From Candidatus Solibacter sp. (GTDB taxonomy: Bacteria; Acidobacteriota; Terriglobia; Bryobacterales; Bryobacteraceae): a DNA stretch of 11,242 nucleotides. The translations under genes were made by a program, and so were the position numbers. Below are positions 6,058 through 11,242 of this stretch, one piece after another. How positions within the stretch are numbered: the first letter of the stretch is position 1; every line of letters begins with the position of its first letter. Below the pieces are notes generated by a model. It had not been told where the DNA came from. It saw only the letters and a list, made by a program, of their open reading frames with translations, and ran no database searches. Where the stretch lies: NCBI GenBank assembly GCA_026394025.1, contig JAPKZC010000873.1:1-11242 (forward strand), written 5' to 3'.

Positions 6058-8474
6058 GTCAACGGGTCCACATCGATCATCAGCGCGGTGGCTCCCCATT
6101 TGTGCTCCACTGCGAAATTGCGGACTTTCTGTAGTAACTCGTTGAGCGCCTTGCGGCTCGCCGCCTTGATCAGGAACTGGTAGCGGTATTCGTTCTTAAG
6201 CCGCGGCACTGGAGCCTCCGCTGGACCCATGACGCGCAACTTCTCCGGCGGCGGATTGAGCAGAAAGCCCAACTCCGTGCTCATCCGCATGGCCATCTCT
6301 TTTTTCTCACTGCGCACCAGCACGTTGGCCATGGCGGCGAACGGCGGGTAGTGCATCATGCGGCGGAAATTCAACTCCTTCTCGTAGAACCCCTGGTAAT
6401 CCTGCGCCGCCGCCAGGCGTACCGCGTAGTGTTCCGGGTTGATGGTCTGCACCAGTACGATTCCCGGCAGGCTGCCGCGCCCGGCGCGCCCCGCCACCTG
6501 GGTCAGCAGTTGGAAGGTGCGCTCCGCCGCGCGGAAATCCGGCATGCCGAGCCCCATGTCGGCCGCCACCACGCCCACCAGCGTCACGTTCGGAATATCG
6601 TGCCCCTTGGCGATCATCTGTGTGCCCACCAGCATGTCGTAGTTGCCCTCGCGGAAATCCTGGAGGATGGTTTCGTACTGGCGCTTCCCGGTCACCGTGT
6701 CGCGATCCAGTCGCGCGATCCGCGCCGCCGGGAAGGCGCGGTGCAACTCCTCCTCCACACGTTCGCTACCGATCCCCAGAAAATAGATATGCTCGCTCGA
6801 GCACTTCGGGCACTGGCTCGGCACCTTCTCCGCGTACCCGCAGTAGTGGCACAAGAGGCGCCGGTCGCGCTTGTGATAGGTCAGGGTCAGCGAGCAATTG
6901 ATGCACTGCACTCTCTCGCCGCAGGCGCGGCACGCCACGAAACTGGAAAACCCGCGCCGGTTGAGCAGTACGATGGTCTGCTCGCCGCTCTCCACGCGCT
7001 GCCCCAACGCCTCGATCAGCTTGCGCGAGAAGGTCTCCTGCTTGCGGGTTTCCAGGAACTCCTGCCGCATGTCGATCAGTTCCACATTCGGCATGGGCCG
7101 CGCTTCGATGCGTCCCGGCAGTTCCAGCAGCGTGTACTTGCCCTTCTCCGCGTTGTAGCGACTCTCCAGGCTGGGCGTGGCCGAACCGAGGATCACGCAC
7201 GCCCCCGCGCCCTGTGCGCGCACGATGGCCACGTCGCGTCCGTTGTAGCGCGGATTTTCCTCCTGCTTGTAGCTGCCGTCGTGCTCTTCATCCACCACAA
7301 TCAGACCGAGGTTTTGCACCGGCGCGAACACTCCGGAGCGCGTGCCCACCACCACGCTGGCCACGCCGGAGCGGATGCGCCGCCACTGCTCAGTGCGCTC
7401 CACGTCGGTGAATGCGGAGTGGAGGATGGCCACGCGGTCGCCGAAGCGCGAGAAAAACTGTCCCGCCATCTGCGGCGTCAGCGCGATCTCCGGCACCATG
7501 AGAAGCGCGCTCCGCCCTTCCGCCAGCGCCGTCTCGATGGCCGTCAAATACACTTCCGTTTTGCCCGACCCGGTGACGCCATGCAGCAGAAAGGTCTGGA
7601 AGCGTTTGGCCTGGATGGCTTCGTGTATCTGCTGAAACGCCTCCTGCTGCGCCGGATTGAGTTCGTGCCGCGCGCGGATGGCGGCCTTGATGGCCACCGT
7701 CTCCGGCTTGAGCGAAAGTATCCCCTTGCGCGCCAGCGACCGCGCCGCCGCGCTGGCGTGCTTCACCGTGTCTTCCAGTTCCTTCAGATTGTGCGAGCCG
7801 GGGTGCAACTCCAGAAAGGCGCGGAGTTCGCGCTCCGGCTTGTTGAGTTTGGGCTCGGGCCCCTTGCCTGCGGCGGCCAATTGTACCCGCAAGCGCTCGG
7901 AGGGGGCGCGCAGCGGATCGCGCTCCACTTGCACGTCCTCGGCCACGATGAAGCGTTTACGCTCCAGCGCGCGGATCGCCCTATCGGCCAGCGGCATGGT
8001 TTTGGCCAAATACGACGCCGAGAGCGGACGCTTCTCGAGCATGCGCAGAATCTTCAACACCGGATCTTCCGGCGAGGAATCGAGGAGCAGTTGGCGCGCC
8101 GCATCGCGTCCGGAATCGGTCAGCGACCAGATTTTCCCACGCCGGATCTCTGAGGAGAGGGGCAGCATGCCGCGCAGCACATCGCCCAGGGGCGAACAGT
8201 AATACCCGGCGATCCACCGCCCCAGCGCCATCAGTTCCGCGCTCAGCACCGGCTCGCTATCGACCAGACGCAGCGCATCCCGCGTGGCGACCCCCGGCGG
8301 ATCGTCGTGGCAGCGCAGGATCACCCCCGTCACCTTGCGCGTCCCGAAGGGCACAATCAGACGGCTTCCCACACGCACGCGATGGCGCAGCGTATCCGGC
8401 AGTGAATAGGTGAACGGCTGATCGAGCGGCACCGGCAGACTGACGTCGCAGTAGAGGTAGCGTCCCTCGGGCAT
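6048..8474 (-). CDS. priA: Primosomal protein N', replication restart helicase PriA
   Basis: PriA is the 3'-to-5' superfamily 2 DNA helicase that recognises stalled forks and reloads DnaB. The predicted 808-residue protein shows the full order. An N-terminal 3'-DNA-binding domain opens with LYCDVSLPVPLDQPFTYSLP. The Walker A motif is GVTGSGKT (299-306), the DEEH box lies at 395-398 and the motif III-like GSATPSLES at 430-438. Eight zinc-binding cysteines follow (515, 518, 524, 527, 542, 545, 555, 558), then KGHDIPNVTLVGVVAAD and QVAGRAGRG (659-667). It is longer than E. coli PriA (732), mainly between the N-terminal domain and Walker A. The ATG at 8474 is chosen because it lies one base after the upstream stop and matches the usual PriA N-terminus; an in-frame TTG at 8513 would lie inside the kinase gene. 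No good SD sequence is visible, so coupling to the kinase gene is likely. Confidence 0.97.
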   Translation of the reverse strand: MPEGRYLYCDVSLPVPLDQPFTYSLPDTLRHRVRVGSRLIVPFGTRKVTGVILRCHDDPPGVATRDALRLVDSEPVLSAELMALGRWIAGYYCSPLGDVLRGMLPLSSEIRRGKIWSLTDSGRDAARQLLLDSSPEDPVLKILRMLEKRPLSASYLAKTMPLADRAIRALERKRFIVAEDVQVERDPLRAPSERLRVQLAAAGKGPEPKLNKPERELRAFLELHPGSHNLKELEDTVKHASAAARSLARKGILSLKPETVAIKAAIRARHELNPAQQEAFQQIHEAIQAKRFQTFLLHGVTGSGKTEVYLTAIETALAEGRSALLMVPEIALTPQMAGQFFSRFGDRVAILHSAFTDVERTEQWRRIRSGVASVVVGTRSGVFAPVQNLGLIVVDEEHDGSYKQEENPRYNGRDVAIVRAQGAGACVILGSATPSLESRYNAEKGKYTLLELPGRIEARPMPNVELIDMRQEFLETRKQETFSRKLIEALGQRVESGEQTIVLLNRRGFSSFVACRACGERVQCINCSLTLTYHKRDRRLLCHYCGYAEKVPSQCPKCSSEHIYFLGIGSERVEEELHRAFPAARIARLDRDTVTGKRQYETILQDFREGNYDMLVGTQMIAKGHDIPNVTLVGVVAADMGLGMPDFRAAERTFQLLTQVAGRAGRGSLPGIVLVQTINPEHYAVRLAAAQDYQGFYEKELNFRRMMHYPPFAAMANVLVRSEKKEMAMRMSTELGFLLNPPPEKLRVMGPAEAPVPRLKNEYRYQFLIKAASRKALNELLQKVRNFAVEHKWGATALMIDVDPLTLM

Positions 8475-8475
8475 T

Positions 8476-9471
8476 CTAAGTGACAATTTTCGGCTTGATG
8501 ACGGCGACGCCAATTGCCTTGCCTGCCGCCGTCAGTTTGCCGAACATTGCTTCGTCCTCATACGTTCCCACAATTGCCCCACCCGACCCCGCGAAATTCG
8601 CGGTCGCCCCCACGGCTCGCGCCATGTACACCATTTCCAGATTGCCCGGATCGATGTGATAGATTTTCGCCCGCAGATCGAAGTTTGCGTCCACCAGTTG
8701 ATTGAGCCTCGAAAAGTTCCGCTGCAACAGGCAAGTGCGTCCCTCCGCGGCATAACCGGCCCACGTCTCCATCGCGCCCACCACTTCCGCATCGCCACGC
8801 AGCCAGCGCTCCCGCATGTTGGCGTGGAACACTTCCGTGCCTTCGCTAAGTGACGTCCGATACGCTACATACACATTGGGCAGCAGACTGACATCCATCC
8901 GCTCGTACTCGCCGTAACCGCGCGCCTCCATCAAGGACCGGGAGAAATCCATATAGACCAAGCCCTGGTACGCCTGCACCACGCGATCCTGCAATCCCGC
9001 GGGAACGTTTAACTCCCGCGTCTCGGTCTCCAGCGCAAGGTTGGCCTGCACCGGCAGCGGGATCTCCAACTCGTAATACTGGCATAGCGCGCGCAGCGAC
9101 GCCGTGATGATGGCGCTCGATCCGCCGAGCCCCAAGCGTTGCGGCACGTTGGAATCGTACTCCAGCGTGAAGTTGCGGTCCGGCAACTCGGCGCCTTGCT
9201 CGCGGCAGTAGTCCACCAGGCGGACAATCAGCGCCTGGATGATCCGAATGCCGCCATAGTAGCCGCGCCATCGGGTAATCCGATATAAGTCATCGATATT
9301 CTCGAAGACTGGAAGGTCTATCTTGGAAGGTTTGATCTCCAGGCGGCCGCTGGGAAATAGCAGCACGCGCGCTCGAAAATTCGACATGGCAAAGGAAAGC
9401 GTTTTGCCATAGTAGCCGTCGCTGGGATTTCCCAAAAAACCGGCCCGCGCATAACCGTAGGTTTCGATCAT
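8476..9471 (-). CDS. GHMP kinase resembling plant glucuronokinase
   Basis: This 331-residue GHMP-superfamily sugar kinase should phosphorylate a sugar at its anomeric carbon. The N-terminus ARAGFLGNPSDGYYGKT (9-24) is the first GHMP motif. The ATP-binding P-loop is NVPQRLGLGGSSA (108-120). AGLQDRVVQAYQGLVYMDF (158-176) carries a likely catalytic Asp162. FAGSGGAI (293-300) is the third motif. From memory, GFLGNPSD, YYGG, GSSAI, AGLQDRV-Q-YGGLV-MDF, MD-SLLP and EEGRTALL are near-identical stretches in Arabidopsis glucuronokinase (GlcAK), which makes glucuronate 1-phosphate for UDP-glucuronate. Glucuronokinase-like activity is therefore my best guess; galacturonate, arabinose or heptose kinases are alternatives. 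The ATG at 9471 overlaps the dtd stop as ATGA and has GGAA upstream; the other in-frame start, at 9483, is TTG. The priA ATG follows one base after its stop. Confidence 0.85.
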   Translation of the reverse strand: MIETYGYARAGFLGNPSDGYYGKTLSFAMSNFRARVLLFPSGRLEIKPSKIDLPVFENIDDLYRITRWRGYYGGIRIIQALIVRLVDYCREQGAELPDRNFTLEYDSNVPQRLGLGGSSAIITASLRALCQYYELEIPLPVQANLALETETRELNVPAGLQDRVVQAYQGLVYMDFSRSLMEARGYGEYERMDVSLLPNVYVAYRTSLSEGTEVFHANMRERWLRGDAEVVGAMETWAGYAAEGRTCLLQRNFSRLNQLVDANFDLRAKIYHIDPGNLEMVYMARAVGATANFAGSGGAIVGTYEDEAMFGKLTAAGKAIGVAVIKPKIVT

Positions 9472-9923
9472 TTTCTGTTCCAATTCGCGGTATCCATGAG
9501 GATAGTTACCGGACCTTGGTTCACTAAATGCACTTCCATCATCGCCTGAAAGACGCCGGTTTCCACGGGCACCGGTCCGCCGCGCAGCTTCTCCACGAAA
9601 TAATTATAGAGAGCCTGGGCCTGCTCTGGGGGCGCGGCTTCGTCAAAGCTCGGACGCCTGCCCTTGCGGCAATCGCCATACAGAGTGAACTGCGACACGA
9701 TCAAGAGCGATCCACCGGCGTCGACGATGTTCCGGTTCATTCTTCCGGAATTGTCGGGAAAGACGCGCAGTCCAAGCACCTTGTCCGAAAGATAGTCCAC
9801 CTCCGATTCGGTGTCGGATTTTGCCATTCCGGCTAGTATCACTAATCCGGTGCGTATGGATCCAACAGGAATTCCGCCAACAGTTACGCTGGCTTCGCTT
9901 ACTCGTTGCAGAAGCAATCGCAT
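9468..9923 (-). CDS. dtd: D-aminoacyl-tRNA deacylase
   Basis: DTD hydrolyses D-amino acids (and glycine wrongly attached to tRNA-Ala) from tRNA in the cytoplasm, keeping D-residues out of proteins. The 151-residue length is typical. The N-terminus MRLLLQRVSEASVTVGG matches the family, and both signature motifs are intact: SQFTLYGD (77-84) and NQGPVT (135-140), the latter holding the Gly-cisPro dipeptide (137-138) that gives chiral selectivity. The ATG at 9923 has the SD sequence AGGA (9930-9933) six bases upstream; the open frame further upstream runs across the divergent promoter region and is not coding. It is the first gene of a compact operon with the GHMP kinase, overlapping it by 4 nt (ATGA), and priA. 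Confidence 0.97.
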   Translation of the reverse strand: MRLLLQRVSEASVTVGGIPVGSIRTGLVILAGMAKSDTESEVDYLSDKVLGLRVFPDNSGRMNRNIVDAGGSLLIVSQFTLYGDCRKGRRPSFDEAAPPEQAQALYNYFVEKLRGGPVPVETGVFQAMMEVHLVNQGPVTILMDTANWNRK

Positions 9924-9929
9924 AGGTAG

Positions 9930-9933
9930 TCCT
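9930..9933 (-). promoter_or_regulatory. Ribosome binding site AGGA for dtd
   Basis: On the minus strand AGGA lies six bases upstream of the ATG at 9923. It fixes the dtd start at the codon that family alignments would also choose. Confidence 0.55.
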
Positions 9934-9948
9934 GTACACTCTGGGACG

Positions 9949-9960
9949 GGGAGCGCTCCC
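9949..9960. promoter_or_regulatory. Perfect 12-bp palindrome GGGAGCGCTCCC, possible operator
   Basis: The perfect palindrome sits in the 89-bp region between the divergent dtd and small basic protein genes, 25 bp from the dtd ATG and 6 bp from the candidate -35 box of the other gene. A dimeric regulator could bind here. High local GC makes a chance palindrome possible. Confidence 0.35.
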
Positions 9961-9966
9961 AACTGC

Positions 9967-9997
9967 TTGACGGCGCCTTGTTTACCTATGATATAGT
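9967..9997 (+). promoter_or_regulatory. Candidate promoter TTGACG / TATAGT
   Basis: TTGACG (9967-9972) and TATAGT (9992-9997) each match consensus at five of six bases but are 19 bp apart, which is long for a sigma-70-type promoter. The shifted box TATGAT (9987-9992) gives only 14 bp. The -10 area also forms an imperfect palindrome, TTACCTAT-GAT-ATAGTAA (9982-9999). It would drive the gene at 10013 with a very short leader. Confidence 0.4.
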
Positions 9998-10012
9998 AAC
10001 CTTGGGTGGAAC

Positions 10013-10282
10013 ATGGCACGAGGAAAGAGCACGGAAGATCTTAGCACTCTGCAGATGGCTTTGGTTGGCTATCAGATCGAGAAACAGCGGATCGAAGACA
10101 AGATCCGGGAGATTCAGGCCATGCTGAAAGGCAAGACCGCTTCTTCGCCCGCATCTACCGAGCCCAAGGCAACCGGTGGGAAGCGCGTTCTGAGCGCGGC
10201 CGCACGCAGGCGCATCTCCGCGGCGCAAAAGAAGCGCTGGGCCGCACACCGCAAGAGTACCAAGGCCGCAAAGCAAGCCTAA
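10013..10282 (+). CDS. Small basic protein with coiled coil and Lys/Arg-rich tail
   Basis: This 89-residue protein has no enzyme motif. Residues about 10-40 (LQMALVGYQIEKQRIEDKIR onwards) form a charged helix with coiled-coil character. A short Ser/Pro/Thr linker follows, and then a strongly basic tail with KRVLSAAARRRISAAQKKRW (57-76) and more Lys/Arg. From memory, tails of the form R-x-L-S-x-x-x-R-x-x-I-x-x-A-x-x-x-R-W recur in small proteins of Acidobacteriota and relatives, without known function. A nucleic-acid-binding, histone-like role is an inference from charge and layout. GGTGGA two bases before the ATG at 10013 is a poorly spaced SD sequence. It is divergent from dtd across 89 bp and converges on the transporter ATPase gene, so it is probably a single-gene unit. 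Confidence 0.8.
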   Translation: MARGKSTEDLSTLQMALVGYQIEKQRIEDKIREIQAMLKGKTASSPASTEPKATGGKRVLSAAARRRISAAQKKRWAAHRKSTKAAKQA

Positions 10283-10305
10283 CTCCACACGGTGGCAATG
10301 AGGCC

Positions 10306-10318
10306 GCCGGCAACCGGC
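10306..10318. terminator. Weak GC hairpin between convergent genes
   Basis: GCCGG (10306-10310) and CCGGC (10314-10318) pair around the loop CAA in the 37-bp gap between two convergent stops. There is no T-rich tract on either side, so it is at best a weak or factor-dependent two-way terminator. Confidence 0.25.
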
Positions 10319-10319
10319 C

Positions 10320-11027
10320 CTAGGTGGTGCGAGGCGCAATGAAGTCCCATTCATAGCGCTGCGCCATCTGTTCCACCGATCCTTCCTCCGCAATCACTCC
10401 ATTCCTGAAGAATGCGGCGCGGGAGCACATGGCGCGCGCGAATGGCATATCGTGTGTAATCAGAATTTTGGCCTGCGGCAAGGCGGATAATAACTGGGCT
10501 AATGCCCGCTGTCCCGGTGGATCGAGAAACGTCGTCGGCTCGTCCAGAACGAGTATGTCGGGGTCCACCGCCAATATGCCCGCGATGGCCACGCGCTTCT
10601 TCTCCCCGGCGCTCAGGTGATACGGCGCCTTGCCGGCCGCGGCGGACATACCCACCTGCTCCAGCGCGGCCAGGGCACGCTGCGCCGCCTTGCCCGGGCT
10701 TAACCCGTGATTCAAGGGTCCAAACGCTACGTCTTCCAGAACGGTGGGCATGAACAACTGGCTTTCCGAATCCTGAAATACCAGACCGATCTTGCGCCGG
10801 ACCTCCACGATGTTCTTCGGGTTCACCGGCAGGCCGCACACTTCCACCGTACCCTCGCCAGACAGCAGCCCGTTCAAGTGCAGGGCAAAAGTGGTTTTTC
10901 CGCTGCCGTTGGCCCCCAGGAGGGCCACCGTCTCGCCGGCTTCCAGGCGGAAGTTGACACCATTGAGCGCTACTGTACCATCGTCGTATTGATATCTCAG
11001 TCCCTGTACCAGAATCAGCGGAGACAT
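10320..11027 (-). CDS. cbiO: ECF-type cobalt/nickel transporter ATPase, CbiO-like
   Basis: This 235-residue ABC ATPase would power import through an energy-coupling-factor (ECF) transporter at the inner membrane. All motifs are intact: Walker A GANGSGKTT (38-46), Q-loop Gln85 in LVFQDSESQLF, signature LSAGEKKRV (138-146), Walker B ILVLDEP (158-164) and the switch His192 in ILITHD. The stretch QLFMPTVLEDVAFGPLNHGL (90-109) is characteristic of CbiO/EcfA rather than other ABC ATPases. The ATG at 11027 shares one base with the TGA of the upstream CbiQ-like gene (TGATG); a GTG at 11030 is an equally possible start. Cobalt or nickel is inferred from the CbiO/CbiQ pairing; the substrate-binding component, which would settle it, lies outside the window. 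Confidence 0.85.
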   Translation of the reverse strand: MSPLILVQGLRYQYDDGTVALNGVNFRLEAGETVALLGANGSGKTTFALHLNGLLSGEGTVEVCGLPVNPKNIVEVRRKIGLVFQDSESQLFMPTVLEDVAFGPLNHGLSPGKAAQRALAALEQVGMSAAAGKAPYHLSAGEKKRVAIAGILAVDPDILVLDEPTTFLDPPGQRALAQLLSALPQAKILITHDMPFARAMCSRAAFFRNGVIAEEGSVEQMAQRYEWDFIAPRTT

Positions 11028-11242
11028 CACGCCGCCCTCTCGATCAGTACGCGCACTGCCACCGGCGTTGAGACTCCAAGAACCAGAAACATCACGTCGC
11101 CCGGGTGAAGGTGTAACTCGATCAAGGGCCTGAAGTATCCCGGAAAACTGCGCGCCAGCATGGCCCGGTGGATCTCCTCGGCGCGGCCGTACGACCGCGC
11201 GAACAGCACCGCCAAGGCTCCCGCCGCCGCGCGGAATCGCGC
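11027..11242 (-). CDS. cbiQ: CbiQ-like ECF transporter T component (C-terminal part)
   Basis: The frame is open to the right edge of the window, so only the last 71 residues are seen. They begin ARFRAAAGALAVLFARSYGR and contain RAEEIHRAMLARSFPG, the conserved coupling-helix region of EcfT/CbiQ proteins in which an A-x-R-type motif contacts the ATPase. A last hydrophobic stretch (PGDVMFLVLGVSTPVAVRVLI) is a plausible final membrane helix. The stop TGA overlaps the CbiO start by one base, as expected for a transporter operon. Gene order (T component, then ATPase) matches cbiM(N)QO operons, so a CbiM-type component probably lies further right. Confidence 0.75.
   Translation of the reverse strand, partial: ARFRAAAGALAVLFARSYGRAEEIHRAMLARSFPGYFRPLIELHLHPGDVMFLVLGVSTPVAVRVLIERAA

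Noticed and set aside
6351..8153. Long plus-strand open frame of 600 codons opposite priA
   Set aside because: It lies wholly antisense to a fully motif-supported priA and is rich in Arg, His, Ala and Leu as expected from the reverse of high-GC codons. It has no recognisable domain.

Overview
The window is a high-GC, gene-dense bacterial chromosome segment. Several traits point to Acidobacteriota, probably a Solibacter/Bryobacter-type soil bacterium. These are small Tat-exported sugar enzymes (a Gfo/Idh/MocA oxidoreductase, a TIM-barrel isomerase and a DUF1080 protein), a CGCAGAGA-type intergenic repeat, and several starts that lack a Shine-Dalgarno (SD) sequence. The assignment is an inference from gene content and style; the window holds no rRNA or other lineage marker.

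Layout from left to right. Bases 1-217 are non-coding as far as I can tell and hold a CGCAGAGA repeat with a near-perfect inverted partner, followed by the start region of a secreted penicillin-acylase-family hydrolase (218-2239, +). An unrecognised 193-residue protein (2385-2966, +) follows. It converges on a Tat-exported Gfo/Idh/MocA oxidoreductase (2972-4321, -). A 45-bp divergent region separates that gene from a TIM-barrel sugar isomerase/epimerase-like protein (4367-5272, +) and a DUF1080 / 3-keto-disaccharide-hydrolase-like protein (5298-6044, +). These three form a plausible extracytoplasmic 3-keto-glycoside module: oxidise, rearrange or eliminate, hydrolyse.

A tightly packed minus-strand operon comes next. 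It is transcribed dtd (9468-9923), then a GHMP kinase (8476-9471), then priA (6048-8474), with a 4-nt overlap and a 1-nt gap at the two junctions. The GHMP kinase looks like plant glucuronokinase rather than a usual bacterial GHMP enzyme, and is the most surprising single gene here. Divergent from dtd, across an 89-bp region with a perfect 12-bp palindrome, lies a small basic coiled-coil protein (10013-10282, +).

The right edge holds the end of an energy-coupling-factor (ECF) metal transporter operon on the minus strand: the C-terminus of a CbiQ-like T component (running off the window), with its stop overlapping the start of a CbiO-like ATPase (10320-11027). No intergenic stretch exceeds 300 bases. 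No tRNA, rRNA, CRISPR array, insertion sequence or phage gene was seen.
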